Assembly (NCBI RefSeq): GCF_000969825.1
Contig: NZ_KQ033919.1
Location: forward strand, 176,030-240,029
Length of the DNA stretch: 64,000 nt
Reading direction: 5' to 3'
Source of the DNA: Parabacteroides gordonii MS-1 = DSM 23371
GTDB lineage: Bacteria > Bacteroidota > Bacteroidia > Bacteroidales > Tannerellaceae
The translations under genes and the position numbers were made by a program. Every line of letters begins with the position of its first letter. Position 1 is the first letter of the stretch. This document shows positions 38,520-48,135 of this stretch, piece by piece. The notes beneath the pieces are model-generated. The model searched no databases. It saw nothing but the letters and a program-made list of their open reading frames with translations, and was not told where the DNA came from.

Positions 38520-39626
38520 TTATTCTTTATAATCATTATATTCTTCATCTGTCACCGGATCATACCATTCGGTCGCACCCAGTGAAACCTTTGTGTTGAT
38601 GGCAATATGTGTAAATCCGCTGTCGGGGGCCGCACCGTGCCAATGTTTCACGTCAGGAGTAATAGCTATAACATCTCCGGGTTTAAGAACCTGAATCGGT
38701 TTCCCTTTTTCCTGATAATACCCTTTACCGGCAGTCGCGATCAGAATCTGGCCTCCCGGATGTGAATGCCAGCTGTTACGGGCTGACGGTTCAAATATAA
38801 CATCGGACACTACCACGTCAAATGTTTCGCTGTCGGTCATCAGACGTTGCAGATAAGCCGTTCCATTGAAATTTACTCCTTCTATGGCATTCCCCTTCGG
38901 AAATATCGCCGTCGCCGAAGATGTTTCCAGGACTGCCGTTTTATCGGCTTCACTTCGTCCGACCAGTTTCTCGACAATAGCAAGCAGGTTACGCAGTTCG
39001 TTGGGAGTAACGCCCACATTCAGAGCTATATTCATATGTCCTTTCATCATCGGTTCAACGTTGCCGATCGCAGCTAATACCGATACGGTGGCAATCTCCC
39101 GTTCAGCATAGGTCAGTACATCCCGTTCAAAGAGATCGGCAAAGAGATGCTCTTTCAGAAATACTTCTATTTCGGGAGCCAGCACAGCGTAATCAGCTTT
39201 CGGAGCATCAGCAGGGACACCTGATATTTCGGCAAGAATATCCCGTCCGCGTTCATATTTACTGCGTGAATCGGTTATCGGTGAAGCTGCCCGTCCGGCT
39301 TTATCTTCGATACCTTTTGCCTTGCGTTCGTTGAGAACATCGACAAAAGTCTGCAAGCCGCGCAATGCCCGTGGAAATCCGCAATAAGCATGTACGTGTA
39401 CTATCGTCTCTTTGATCTCATTGACGGTCATGCTGTCTTCCAATCCGGCAATGAGGACCGTCTTCAATTTATCGAGATCGCCTTTGGCGGTCAGGGCGGC
39501 AATCTCCACAATGTGTTGTCGTTTCTTATCCATCATTTGTTCTGTTTGGGGAGCTTGTGCTACCATATTTCCCGCCAACGACAGGATATATAATAATGTA
39601 GCAGCGAATCCGAGTCTTACTTTCAT
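38520..39626 (-). CDS. exported carboxymuconolactone-decarboxylase/cupin fusion
   Basis: 368 residues. Signal peptide MKVRLGFAATLLYILSLAGNMVAQ. Two CMD/AhpD-like units follow: residues ~45-110 (TVNEIKETIVHVHAYCGFPRAL) and ~160-235 (LTYAEREIATVSVLAAIGNVEPMMKGHMNIALNVGV). A cupin_2 domain spans ~255-345, with metal ligands SWHSHPGGQ and the second motif HWHGAAPD. No AhpD CxxC pair is seen. CMD-cupin fusions often sit beside flavodoxins and hydrolases in redox or detoxification clusters. It is the first gene of a four-gene unit; its promoter is the regulatory module at 39651-39720. Confidence 0.87.
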   Translation of the reverse strand: MKVRLGFAATLLYILSLAGNMVAQAPQTEQMMDKKRQHIVEIAALTAKGDLDKLKTVLIAGLEDSMTVNEIKETIVHVHAYCGFPRALRGLQTFVDVLNERKAKGIEDKAGRAASPITDSRSKYERGRDILAEISGVPADAPKADYAVLAPEIEVFLKEHLFADLFERDVLTYAEREIATVSVLAAIGNVEPMMKGHMNIALNVGVTPNELRNLLAIVEKLVGRSEADKTAVLETSSATAIFPKGNAIEGVNFNGTAYLQRLMTDSETFDVVVSDVIFEPSARNSWHSHPGGQILIATAGKGYYQEKGKPIQVLKPGDVIAITPDVKHWHGAAPDSGFTHIAINTKVSLGATEWYDPVTDEEYNDYKE

Positions 39627-39650
39627 TTATTTCTACTTTTATTTATCTGG

Positions 39651-39720
39651 TACAAAATTACTAGGTATAAACCATCCGGAACAGGCATAAATTACAGATT
39701 CATGTATAATTATTACTGAT
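39651..39720 (-). promoter_or_regulatory. AraC-type promoter/operator module, copy 1 (CMD-cupin operon)
   Basis: On the minus strand, a -7 box TAATTTTG (39653-39660) lies 27 bp before the CMD-cupin start. Upstream, two direct half-sites of form ATTACNGAT (plus-strand coordinates 39691-39699 ATTACAGAT and 39712-39720 ATTACTGAT) are 21 bp apart, that is, two helical turns. The box and the operator recur at identical spacing in copy 2 (40280-40349), separated by a non-conserved 28 bp. This fixed architecture is typical for an AraC activator binding just upstream of RNA polymerase. Confidence 0.75.
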
Positions 39721-39734
39721 ATGAGTAACTGTGT

Positions 39735-40244
39735 CTAGTTTGCCTGATTACAAAAGCGCACGCAGTAATTGAGTAGCAACTCGATATGCGAAGCGATGAT
39801 CGATGCGCTGTGGCGGTCGATGGCATGATGCAATTCTGCCCTGATCTTTTGAAGACTGTCCGATATGACCTGTTGCTCATGTTCTGATAGCGGTTCCCGG
39901 CAGCGGCAACGTGTCGGATAACTATCGATACGCCCCTCTAATGATGTCTCATATAACAGATCGGGATGGAATATAATGCCCGTATAGCCATTGGTTGAAC
40001 GATGTTCGAGCGATGGGATTTCTACCAGTTCTCCGGGATGGATGAGGCGGAGTTTGTCTTTCCCGGAATATTGATTTCCGTCTAACGTTACATAATACAA
40101 AAGTCCGTAAAAATCACACGTCATGCGGATATCGCGGTTCAGATTTGCGTTCGACAGGTCAATAATACTAATCAGCGGATGCAGGGTTTCCCGGCCCGTC
40201 AATTTGTTAAACAGATCGATCGTCATAAGTGCCCTATTATTCAT
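39735..40244 (-). CDS. AraC-like sensor domain protein lacking the DNA-binding domain
   Basis: 169 residues; a start at 40226 (MTIDLFNKL) is also possible. The whole protein aligns with the N-terminal part of the divergent full AraC regulator: LTGRETLHPLISIIDLS against LGIETPHPLVSVIDAS, and the end IELLLNYCVRFCNQAN against IELLLNYCVRFYDRQF. It stops exactly where the linker to the helix-turn-helix begins in the full-length paralogue. The 108 bp after the stop hold no helix-turn-helix remnant in any frame, so this is a domain loss, not a simple frameshift. Family N-domains bind ligands and dimerise, so it may act as a decoy, heterodimer partner or ligand sink (inference). Confidence 0.8.
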   Translation of the reverse strand: MNNRALMTIDLFNKLTGRETLHPLISIIDLSNANLNRDIRMTCDFYGLLYYVTLDGNQYSGKDKLRLIHPGELVEIPSLEHRSTNGYTGIIFHPDLLYETSLEGRIDSYPTRCRCREPLSEHEQQVISDSLQKIRAELHHAIDRHSASIIASHIELLLNYCVRFCNQAN

Positions 40245-40279
40245 TTATTCTATTGTCATTTAATTATTATTTAGCATAC

Positions 40280-40349
40280 TACAAAATTACCGTACCCGAA
40301 AAGATTCCGTATGATACGAATTACGGATATACGTATAATTATTACTGAT
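40280..40349 (-). promoter_or_regulatory. AraC-type promoter/operator module, copy 2 (truncated AraC gene)
   Basis: Minus-strand -7 box TAATTTTG (40282-40289), 38 bp before the truncated AraC start. Half-sites ATTACGGAT (40320-40328) and ATTACTGAT (40341-40349) are again 21 bp apart. The 31-bp operator agrees with copy 1 at 27 positions and the 11-bp box region is identical. The operator also lies 27 bp upstream of the divergent promoter of the full-length regulator, so one site may serve both directions. Confidence 0.75.
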
Positions 40350-40376
40350 CGGATCATATAACTAGCAGATATTTAT

Positions 40377-40384
40377 TACATTTG
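40377..40384 (+). promoter_or_regulatory. -7 box (TACATTTG) of the full-length AraC gene
   Basis: Perfect TAnnTTTG match, 25 bp before the start codon at 40410. Confidence 0.65.
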
Positions 40385-40409
40385 TCGAAAACATAAATCA
40401 CGCACCGGC

Positions 40410-41303
40410 ATGGATAAAATCATAAAACTGAATACGGTTAAAGACTATAATGACTTTCTGGGTATCGAAACACCGCATCCGTTGGTTAGTGTGATCGATG
40501 CGTCAAAGATCAGTCCGTTACGTCATGTACGTAAGAATATTGGTTTTTACGTCGTTTACCTGAAAGATATTCAATGTGCCGATCAGATCAAATACGGAAG
40601 GAATTATTATGATTTTCAGGAAAATACCCTGGTGTTTGCGGCTCCCGGACAAGTGATCGGCAATGACGATACAGGAGAAGAATTTCAGCCAATGGGATGG
40701 TGGCTGACCTTTCAGCCCGAATTATTGCATGGCACGCATCTCGGGCATCATATGCAGGACTACACTTTCTTTTCCTACGCTGTAAATGAAGCGTTGCACC
40801 TCTCAAAGCAGGAACGCCAGACCATAATAGATTGCATGATGAAGATCGACGAGGAGATCAGGGAGGCGAAGGACAAACACAGTAATTTAATTATTTCTTC
40901 GGCCATCGAGTTGTTGCTTAACTATTGTGTCAGGTTCTACGACCGGCAATTTATCACTCGTAAGAAGGCGAATAAAGATACGTTGACCGATTTCGAAAAG
41001 TTGCTGAATGACTATTTTACGTCCGGAAAACCTTTATCCTTAGGAACTCCTACCGTTGCTTATTGTGCGGATCAGTTGCATTTGTCTGCTAATTATTTCG
41101 GTGACTTAATCAAGAAAGAAACCGGAACGTCCGCCCAGGAATATATTTTGGTAAAAACAATGGCTGTTGCAAAAGAACTATTAGCCGATCCGTCCAAGTC
41201 GATCAGTGACGTTGCTTATGCGTTGGGTTATCAATATCCCCAATATTTCAGCAGAGCGTTCAAACGAATAGTTGGATGTTCTCCGAAAGAATACAGGATT
41301 TAA
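40410..41303 (+). CDS. AraC family transcriptional regulator
   Basis: 297 residues. N-terminal cupin-like sensor domain (~1-190) and C-terminal double helix-turn-helix (~195-297). The second helix-turn-helix is clear: SISDVAYALGYQYPQYFSRAFKRIVGCSPKEYR, and the first is near VAYCADQLHLSANYFGDLIK. It is divergent from the truncated paralogue, and the shared interval contains a paired-half-site operator. By position it should control itself, the truncated paralogue and the CMD-cupin operon 700 bp away, whose promoter has the same operator. Ligand unknown; related regulators respond to small organic or oxidative signals. Confidence 0.92.
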   Translation: MDKIIKLNTVKDYNDFLGIETPHPLVSVIDASKISPLRHVRKNIGFYVVYLKDIQCADQIKYGRNYYDFQENTLVFAAPGQVIGNDDTGEEFQPMGWWLTFQPELLHGTHLGHHMQDYTFFSYAVNEALHLSKQERQTIIDCMMKIDEEIREAKDKHSNLIISSAIELLLNYCVRFYDRQFITRKKANKDTLTDFEKLLNDYFTSGKPLSLGTPTVAYCADQLHLSANYFGDLIKKETGTSAQEYILVKTMAVAKELLADPSKSISDVAYALGYQYPQYFSRAFKRIVGCSPKEYRI

Positions 41304-41370
41304 TGCAGCCTGTAGCCAAATGTAATATTTTTTGCAATGGTAAGATACTAAATTTAACTGAAATGAACAA

Positions 41371-41411
41371 TAGTAAAAGGGCTATCCAACTTTTGGATAG
41401 CCCTTTTACTA
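41371..41411. terminator. bidirectional terminator between araC-like and TPR genes
   Basis: A 19-bp perfect stem: TAGTAAAAGGGCTATCCAA (41371-41389), a 3-nt loop, and its reverse complement (41393-41411). It serves the AraC gene (+) and the convergent TPR gene (-). Confidence 0.9.
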
Positions 41412-41451
41412 TATATTGGGAACCAAGTCCCATGTTGCAATGTAATAGAAA

Positions 41452-42171
41452 TTATTTTGCCAATGTTTCGTTGATAGAATCAAGGATCTTTTTGGCGTTG
41501 GCATTTGCTGCATTCAGGGCAACAGCCTGTTCGATGTATTCTTTTGCTTTCTTCATCTGAACGTCAGCTTTGTCTTTTTCTGCTTCGTATTTAGCAGGGT
41601 CGGTAGCAGCAGCCAGAATCTTTGCACCTTCGTTGTAATACATAGCACCTAAGCTGTACAGCGCATTTTCTTTATACTTCGCGTTGCTAACGATTAATAC
41701 ATCTTTAAACAACTCTTCTGCATCAGCAGTTTTTCCTGCCTTTTGCGCAGCCTGTGCCTGCTTCATGCAATATCCGTAAAGCAGTTTTTCCAGATTTGTA
41801 TCACCCGGTTTAACTTTCAATCCGGCTTCTACAGTAGCTGTAAACTCAGCGGGTTTATTCAGGTTACGTAATGCCATAGCCTTACCGGTGTAAGCGTCGT
41901 CTACGTTTTTATTTTTCTGGATGGCCAGGTCGTAATATTTTACGGCATCTTCATATTTCTTGGCCTGGAAAGCAGCGAAACCGCAATTGAAAACGCGGTC
42001 GGCATCTTCGTTGTTCGTCTGTTTAAGGAATGCATCGTACTTTGTAAAAGCTTCCGGATAGTTTTTCGCTTTTAATGCTGCATCGCCTTCATCACGCAGT
42101 TTATCAGCGTCTTGTGCAAATAAGTTTCCAATACTCAGGCAAAAAGCCAATAACAAAACAATTTTCTTCAT
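41452..42171 (-). CDS. exported tetratricopeptide-repeat protein
   Basis: 239 residues. Signal peptide MKKIVLLLAFCLSIGNLFAQ. At least four TPR units follow: residues ~25-60 (LRDEGDAALKAKNYPEAFTKY), ~60-95 (FNCGFAAFQAKKYEDAVKYYD), ~95-130 and ~145-185 (KTADAEELFKDVLIVSNAKYKENA). The C-terminal helix is Lys/Ala-rich. There are no catalytic residues. Such small periplasmic TPR proteins serve as scaffolds; the partner is unknown. It stands alone between two terminators. Confidence 0.85.
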   Translation of the reverse strand: MKKIVLLLAFCLSIGNLFAQDADKLRDEGDAALKAKNYPEAFTKYDAFLKQTNNEDADRVFNCGFAAFQAKKYEDAVKYYDLAIQKNKNVDDAYTGKAMALRNLNKPAEFTATVEAGLKVKPGDTNLEKLLYGYCMKQAQAAQKAGKTADAEELFKDVLIVSNAKYKENALYSLGAMYYNEGAKILAAATDPAKYEAEKDKADVQMKKAKEYIEQAVALNAANANAKKILDSINETLAK

Positions 42172-42298
42172 GGTTGTTAAACGATTTAAATTTAATTTTA
42201 TGATGCGCTAAGTTAGTAACCATGATAAAAGTATCAAAGCAATTTTACATCTTTTTAGAATTAAAAGGGAATGAGAATTCTTTTAGGAGGAAAAGAAT

Positions 42299-42347
42299 GT
42301 GCAGATTATGGCCGCCTTACAACTGAAGGTTTCCACATAATCTGCAC
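42299..42347 (-). terminator. hairpin downstream of alanine dehydrogenase
   Basis: GTGCAGATTATG (42299-42310) pairs with CATAATCTGCAC (42336-42347). On the minus strand the stem is followed by ATTCTTTTCC. It lies 10 bp after the ald stop codon. Confidence 0.7.
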
Positions 42348-42356
42348 CTTTTTTGT

Positions 42357-43463
42357 TTATAATACAGCCGGATAACAGGGTAATCTGAACGCTTCGGCTA
42401 CAGCTGGATAAACGATCTTACCTTCGATAATGTTTAATCCGAGCAGCAGGCTCCTATCTTCCTTGCAGGCTTTTTTCCAACCCTTGTCAGCCAGTTTCAG
42501 AACATAAGGCAGCGTGGCATTGGTCAATGCCAGGGTGGATGTTTGCGGAACGGCTCCAGGAATGTTTGCCACGCAATAATGAACGATACCGTCGACCGTG
42601 TAAACCGGGTCGGCATGAGTGGTCGGATGCGAAGTCTCGAAGCAACCGCCCTGGTCGATGGCTACGTCGGCCAGCACACTGCCCGGCTTCATAAGCTTCA
42701 GCATATCTTTTGTGACCAGGTGGGGAGCTTTGGCTCCGGGGATCAATACGGCACCGATCACCAGGTCGGTAGCCGGAAGCTCTGTTTCTATATTATGTGT
42801 AGATGAATACAGTGTCTTTACATTTGCCGGCATAACCTCGCTTAGGTAACGCAGACGGGGAAGTGAGATATCCGCTATCGTAACGTCTGCTCCTAGTCCG
42901 GCAGCCATTAAAGCTGCATTATAGCCGACAATACCACCTCCCAGAACCAATACGCGGGCAGGTTTTACTCCCGGTACGCCGCCCAGCAGGATGCCTTTTC
43001 CTCCCTGGGGTTTTTCGAGGAAGCGGGCTCCTTCCTGTACCGACATACGTCCCGCGACTTCACTCATGGGAATAAGGAGTGGGAGTGAGGCGTCCGGTTT
43101 CTCTACCGTTTCGTAAGCCAGGCAGATCGAACCGCTATCCATCATAGCTAGTGTCAGTTTTTCATCTGAGGCGAAATGGAAATAAGTAAAGACCAGTTGC
43201 CCTTTCCGTACCAACGGATATTCTACGGCAATCGGTTCCTTTACCTTTACGATCATTTCAGCAATTTGATAAACGTCATTGATCGACGGGAGTATCTGTG
43301 CTCCTGCTTTCTCATAGGCTGAATCAGGAAAACCACTGTTTTCACCCGCTGTATGCTGTACATAAACGGTGTGCCCTTTTTTTACCAACTCTTTTGCCCC
43401 GGCAGGCGTAAGTGCTACCCGGTTCTCATTGTTTTTGATTTCTTTGGGAATTCCGATGATCAT
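42357..43463 (-). CDS. ald: alanine dehydrogenase
   Basis: 368 residues, normal for Ald. The N-terminus [23 protein letters not shown] contains the pyruvate-binding Arg/Lys pattern (PKEIKxxExRVALTP). The catalytic His lies in [10 protein letters not shown]. The Rossmann motif [28 protein letters not shown] and the motif [18 protein letters not shown] complete the signature. It interconverts L-alanine with pyruvate and ammonia using NAD(H). The glycerate kinase gene lies 76 bp upstream on the same strand with no terminator seen, so the two may be co-transcribed. Confidence 0.95.
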   Translation of the reverse strand: MIIGIPKEIKNNENRVALTPAGAKELVKKGHTVYVQHTAGENSGFPDSAYEKAGAQILPSINDVYQIAEMIVKVKEPIAVEYPLVRKGQLVFTYFHFASDEKLTLAMMDSGSICLAYETVEKPDASLPLLIPMSEVAGRMSVQEGARFLEKPQGGKGILLGGVPGVKPARVLVLGGGIVGYNAALMAAGLGADVTIADISLPRLRYLSEVMPANVKTLYSSTHNIETELPATDLVIGAVLIPGAKAPHLVTKDMLKLMKPGSVLADVAIDQGGCFETSHPTTHADPVYTVDGIVHYCVANIPGAVPQTSTLALTNATLPYVLKLADKGWKKACKEDRSLLLGLNIIEGKIVYPAVAEAFRLPCYPAVL

Positions 43464-43539
43464 AATGTTAATGTTTAATAGTTATTATGCTGCAATATAC
43501 GGAAAAGTATGACATTATGCTCCGGAAAAGCTCTTTATT

Positions 43540-44682
43540 TTACTTTTTGACTAAAATAAGTAGTGTTTGACAGATTTGTTCCATTGTCCGTTTGATGTTG
43601 CGGACGGCGTAAACGGGCTGCATGGCCTCTTCCAGGCTGACAGGAGACGGATGGATAGGGAAGATGGCGGATATACCGGCCTGTTTCAGTTCCTGATCGA
43701 CATCCACTTGCCCGGTGATAGCGATGACCGGAATATTTTGTGCGGCAGCTACTCCGGCTATTCCGACCGGGACTTTGCCGAATAAGGTCTGCCGATCTAT
43801 TTTACCTTCTCCCGTAATAACCAGGTCTGCACCTTTGACCGTTTCGCTGAAATGAAGATAGTCCATCACCAGGTCTATGCCCGGGGAAATGCTTGCCTGC
43901 AGAAAGCCTACGCATCCCCCTCCCATACCACCACCGGCTCCTGCCCCGGCGAGGTTGTCGATTTCCTTACCGAAGGTTTGGCGGATGAGGGTTGCCAAGT
44001 GTTTCATACCTTTGTCCAACTCTTCAATTTGTGTTTCGCTGCCTCCTTTTTGGGGGCCGAATATACGGGCGGCGCCCTGTGGCCCGTAGAAAGTATTGGT
44101 AACATCGGTAGCGATATGAAAGGTGCATTCCTGTAGTTGCGGAAGCTGATTACGGGTATCGATCCGTTGAATGGAGGAAAGACTTTTACCTCCTTTCTCT
44201 ATTTCGTTGCCAGACTGGTCGGTAAAACGGAAACCTAATGCCTGCATCATCCCGACACCTGCATCGTTGGTGGCACTGCCGCCTACGCCGATTATGAAGT
44301 TATGGCAGCCGCGTTGGATGGCGTCTGCTATCATTTCCCCGGTACCATACGTGGTAGTATGCATGATGTTGCCCGCTTTCGGGGGAATCAGGGCAAGGCC
44401 GCTGGCTGCCGACATTTCGATAATAGCTGTCCGGCTGTCTCCGGTTATGCCGTAGCTGGCCCGGATCGGCTGCATCAGCGGGTTATGGACAGGGATCGTT
44501 ATGATACTTCCCCGAGTCGCTTCGGTCAGTGCTTCCACCGTCCCTTCGCCACCGTCGGCTATGGGGACTTTTACCACTTCGCATCCGGGAATGACATTCC
44601 GTATCCCTTCTTCCGCTGCGTCTGCAATGGCGGAGGAGGAGAGGCATCCTTTAAGTGAGTCGATGGCGATAACTATCTTCAT
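43540..44682 (-). CDS. glycerate kinase (GarK/GlxK family)
   Basis: 380 residues from ATG 44682, which starts the family N-terminus MKIVIAIDSLKGCLSS; an upstream ATG at 44712 falls within the terminator hairpin. Signature segments: VPIADGGEGTVEALTEA, GTGEMIADAIQRGCHNFIIGVGGSATNDAGVG and LVITGEGKIDRQTLFGKVPVGIA. It phosphorylates glycerate with ATP. A conserved Gly-rich stretch (NLAGAGAGGGMGGGCVGFL) is in place. Its promoter sits directly at the foot of the secA terminator. ald follows. Confidence 0.92.
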   Translation of the reverse strand: MKIVIAIDSLKGCLSSSAIADAAEEGIRNVIPGCEVVKVPIADGGEGTVEALTEATRGSIITIPVHNPLMQPIRASYGITGDSRTAIIEMSAASGLALIPPKAGNIMHTTTYGTGEMIADAIQRGCHNFIIGVGGSATNDAGVGMMQALGFRFTDQSGNEIEKGGKSLSSIQRIDTRNQLPQLQECTFHIATDVTNTFYGPQGAARIFGPQKGGSETQIEELDKGMKHLATLIRQTFGKEIDNLAGAGAGGGMGGGCVGFLQASISPGIDLVMDYLHFSETVKGADLVITGEGKIDRQTLFGKVPVGIAGVAAAQNIPVIAITGQVDVDQELKQAGISAIFPIHPSPVSLEEAMQPVYAVRNIKRTMEQICQTLLILVKK

Positions 44683-44701
44683 GATACTTTCATTTGAGGG
44701 G

Positions 44702-44709
44702 TAAAGATA
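44702..44709 (-). promoter_or_regulatory. near-consensus -7 box (TATCTTTA) of the glycerate kinase gene
   Basis: One mismatch from TAnnTTTG, 20 bp before the start at 44682. It directly follows the T tract of the secA terminator on the minus strand. Confidence 0.45.
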
Positions 44710-44712
44710 CAA

Positions 44713-44743
44713 AAAAGGGCAGCTTTTTTACGGCTACCCTTTT
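44713..44743 (-). terminator. secA terminator
   Basis: Stem of AAAAGGGTAGC and GCTGCCCTTTT on the minus strand (one mismatch), then TTGTATC. It lies 23 bp after the secA stop codon. Confidence 0.75.
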
Positions 44744-44766
44744 CTTATCTGTTATCCTGTCAGGTA

Positions 44767-47700
44767 TTATAAACCTTGTCCGTGACAGTTTTTGTATTTC
44801 TTTCCACTACCGCAGGGGCAAAGATCGTTACGGCCTACGCGTTTTTCGGCACGAACCGGTTCTTGTTTGGGTTGTTGCGGAGCACGTTCTTCCGGGTCAT
44901 TGTTTCCGCTGATATCCGTTTTTTCAGTACGGTAACGGCTCATGTCCTGGCGTTGTTCCGGAGCAGCCTGTCTTACTTCGATGCGCTGACGTTCGGCAGC
45001 TGCGGCTGCGGCAGCCTGTTGTTGAGCCATCGCCTGTTTCTGCTCTTCAGTCGGTTCCTCGCGAACAGGGATCTGACCGCGCATCAGGACAGCAGCAGTT
45101 TTACGGTTCATAACGTCAACCATTGTCTTGAACAGGTTGTAAGATTCCAATTTATAGATCAACAATGGATCTTTGTTTTCGTAGCTTGCATTCTGTACGG
45201 AGTGGCGCAGTTCGTCCATTTCGCGCAGGTGTTCTTTCCATGCTTCGTCGATAGTATGCAGTACGATTGACTTCTGGAATGCTTTCGTGATCGCCTTGCT
45301 TTCTGTTTCGTATGCTTCCTTCAGGTTACATGAAACATTATACATACGTTTTCCGTCTGTAACCGGGATCATGATATTTTCATACATGGCACCTTGGTGT
45401 TCGTAAACCTGTTTGATAACCGGATTAGCAACCTGGGTCATGCGTTCCATACGGCGTTTGAATGTCTGCAATGCGTTTTCAAACAGCTTGTCAGCCAGTT
45501 TGTCGGCCTTCAGGCTCTTGAATTCTTCCTCATCGAACGGACTTTCCATAGCGAATGTTTTGAACAATTCCAGTTTGAAACCTTCATAGTCCAGACCGTC
45601 GGAATGCTGTTCGGCAATAGCCATAGAAGTATCGTAAATCGTGTTCAATACGTCCAGACCGATACGTTCTCCCATCAGGGCGTGACGGCGACGGGTATAG
45701 ATCACGTTACGTTGTGAGTTCATTACGTCGTCGTATTCCAGCAAACGTTTACGGATACCGAAGTTGTTTTCTTCCACTTTCTTCTGTGCACGTTCAACAG
45801 ATTTGCTCAGCATGTTGTGTTCCAGAACTTCGCCTTCCTTGAAGCCCAGCTTATCCATCAGTCCGGCAATCTTGTCGGAAGCGAACAGACGCATCAGGTT
45901 ATCTTCCAGTGATACATAGAATACAGAAGAACCCGGGTCACCCTGACGTCCTGCACGACCACGCAACTGGCGGTCTACACGGCGGCTCTCATGACGTTCC
46001 GTACCGATGATAGCCAAACCACCTGCGGCTTTCACTTCAGCCGACAGCTTAATGTCGGTACCACGACCGGCCATGTTGGTTGCGATAGTTACCGTTCCGC
46101 TCTGACCGGCTAACGATACGATCTCGGCCTCACGCTGGTGCAACTTCGCATTCAATACATTATGCTGGATCTTACGCAGGGTAAGCATACGGCTCAGTAA
46201 TTCCGAAATTTCTACGGAAGTCGTACCTACCAGTACCGGGCGTCCGGCTTCAACCAATGCGCTGATCTCTTCGATCACAGCGGCATACTTTTCACGTTTG
46301 GTCTTGTAGATACGGTCGTTCATATCGTTACGGGCGATCGGACGGTTAGTCGGGATCACTACGACATCCAGTTTGTAGATGTCCCAGAATTCACCGGCTT
46401 CCGTTTCTGCCGTACCTGTCATACCTGACAGTTTATGATACATACGGAAATAGTTCTGCAAGGTTATGGTAGCGAAAGTCTGTGTGGCAGCTTCCACTTT
46501 TACACCTTCCTTGGCTTCGATAGCCTGGTGCAGACCGTCAGAGTAACGGCGGCCGTCCATGATACGTCCGGTCTGTTCGTCGACGATCATTACCTTGTTA
46601 TCCATCACAACGTATTCATCGTCTTTTTCAAACAAAGTATAGGCTTTCAATAACTGGTTGATCGTATGTACACGTTCGCTCTTGACAGAATAGTTTGCCA
46701 GGATTTCGTCTTTCTTTGCCTGTTTTTCTTCTTCGGTTCCTTGGAAGTTTTCCAACTGGGAAAGTTCGGAAGTGATATCCGGCAATACGAAGAACGTCGG
46801 GTCGTCCGTACGTCCGGTCAGCAAGTCGATACCTTTGTCGGACAGTTCGACGCTGTTATTTTTTTCGTCGATCACGAAATACAACTCGTCGGTTGCTTCG
46901 TGCATGTGGCGCATGTTTTCAGACATGAAGTATTCTTCAGTCTTTAACATCTGTGCTTTGATACCTTGTTCGCTCAGGAATTTGATCAACGCTTTGTTAC
47001 GCGGATATCCTTTGAATGAGCGGTATAGTTGGATAGATCCTTCTTCTACTTCTTTCTGATCGCTGCTGGCCATTTTCTTTTTAGCTTCGATCAACAGTTT
47101 TGAACATAGGTCTTTCTGTGCGTTAACCACCACTTCCACGTTCGGACGGAACTGTTCGAACAACTGTTCTTCACCACGGGGGATCGGGCCTGAAATGATC
47201 AACGGGGTACGGGCATCATCGATCAATACGGAGTCGACCTCATCGACGATGGCGTAATTATGTTTGCGTTGTACCAGGTCGTTCGGGCTGATCGCCATGT
47301 TATCACGCAGGTAGTCGAAACCGAATTCGTTGTTTGTACCGAAGGTGATATCTGCATTATAAGCGGCGCGGCGCGCATCCGAGTTAGGCTGGTGTTTGTC
47401 GATACAGTCTACGGAAAGTCCGTGGAACATATAAAGCGGCCCCATCCATTCCGAGTCACGTTTTGACAGATAGTCGTTCACGGTTACAACGTGTACACCA
47501 TTGCGGGTCAGGGCATTCAAGAATACCGGGAGGGTAGCCACTAATGTTTTACCTTCACCGGTTGCCATTTCGGCGATTTTACCTTTATGCAGAACGACAC
47601 CACCGAATAACTGAACGTCGTAGTGCACCATGTCCCAGGTAATTTCGTTACCACCGGCTTTCCAGTGGTTCAGGAAGATGGCTTTATCGTCTTCGATACG

Positions 47701-48135
47701 TACGAAGTCATGTTTGGTAGCCAGGTCGCGGTCGAAATCAGTAGCAGTAACAACTACTTCTTCATTTTCAGAGAAACGACGGGCTGTTTCTTTCATGATA
47801 GAGAATACTTCCGGCAGAGATTCTTCCAGAACTACTTCCATCTTATCGGTGATCGCCTTTTCAATTTTATCTACTTCTGCCCAGATGGCTTCACGTTCTT
47901 CCAGCTCTTTATCGTCGATGCCTTTGCGGAGTTCTTCAACCTGCGCGCGCTCGTCGGCTACATAGTCCTGGATACGTTGTTTGATCTCATCTGTTTTTGC
48001 TCTCAGTTCATCGTTAGAAAGCTGTTGGATTGACGGATATACGGCCTTGATCTTATCCACATACGGAGTAATCTCTTTCAGGTCTCGCTGCGACTTGTTG
48101 CCGAACAGCTTCGTCATAAATTCATTAAATCCCAT
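44767..48135 (-). CDS. secA: preprotein translocase ATPase SecA
   Basis: 1122 residues, the long Bacteroidetes form with an extended insertion. Walker [20 protein letters not shown] near residue 190, [19 protein letters not shown], the second nucleotide-binding domain motifs [12 protein letters not shown] and [20 protein letters not shown], and a Gln/Ala-rich linker before the zinc-binding C-terminus ([14 protein letters not shown]). It drives Sec-dependent export of the many signal-peptide proteins in this window. A large insert relative to E. coli sits around residues 330-470. It is followed by a terminator and preceded by a 138-bp gap that holds no other feature I can support. Confidence 0.97.
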   Translation of the reverse strand: MGFNEFMTKLFGNKSQRDLKEITPYVDKIKAVYPSIQQLSNDELRAKTDEIKQRIQDYVADERAQVEELRKGIDDKELEEREAIWAEVDKIEKAITDKMEVVLEESLPEVFSIMKETARRFSENEEVVVTATDFDRDLATKHDFVRIEDDKAIFLNHWKAGGNEITWDMVHYDVQLFGGVVLHKGKIAEMATGEGKTLVATLPVFLNALTRNGVHVVTVNDYLSKRDSEWMGPLYMFHGLSVDCIDKHQPNSDARRAAYNADITFGTNNEFGFDYLRDNMAISPNDLVQRKHNYAIVDEVDSVLIDDARTPLIISGPIPRGEEQLFEQFRPNVEVVVNAQKDLCSKLLIEAKKKMASSDQKEVEEGSIQLYRSFKGYPRNKALIKFLSEQGIKAQMLKTEEYFMSENMRHMHEATDELYFVIDEKNNSVELSDKGIDLLTGRTDDPTFFVLPDITSELSQLENFQGTEEEKQAKKDEILANYSVKSERVHTINQLLKAYTLFEKDDEYVVMDNKVMIVDEQTGRIMDGRRYSDGLHQAIEAKEGVKVEAATQTFATITLQNYFRMYHKLSGMTGTAETEAGEFWDIYKLDVVVIPTNRPIARNDMNDRIYKTKREKYAAVIEEISALVEAGRPVLVGTTSVEISELLSRMLTLRKIQHNVLNAKLHQREAEIVSLAGQSGTVTIATNMAGRGTDIKLSAEVKAAGGLAIIGTERHESRRVDRQLRGRAGRQGDPGSSVFYVSLEDNLMRLFASDKIAGLMDKLGFKEGEVLEHNMLSKSVERAQKKVEENNFGIRKRLLEYDDVMNSQRNVIYTRRRHALMGERIGLDVLNTIYDTSMAIAEQHSDGLDYEGFKLELFKTFAMESPFDEEEFKSLKADKLADKLFENALQTFKRRMERMTQVANPVIKQVYEHQGAMYENIMIPVTDGKRMYNVSCNLKEAYETESKAITKAFQKSIVLHTIDEAWKEHLREMDELRHSVQNASYENKDPLLIYKLESYNLFKTMVDVMNRKTAAVLMRGQIPVREEPTEEQKQAMAQQQAAAAAAAERQRIEVRQAAPEQRQDMSRYRTEKTDISGNNDPEERAPQQPKQEPVRAEKRVGRNDLCPCGSGKKYKNCHGQGL

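Noticed and set aside
39627-39734. Frameshifted remains of a helix-turn-helix after the short AraC gene
   Set aside because: The 108 bp hold promoter and operator elements of the next operon and no recognisable helix-turn-helix sequence in any frame.
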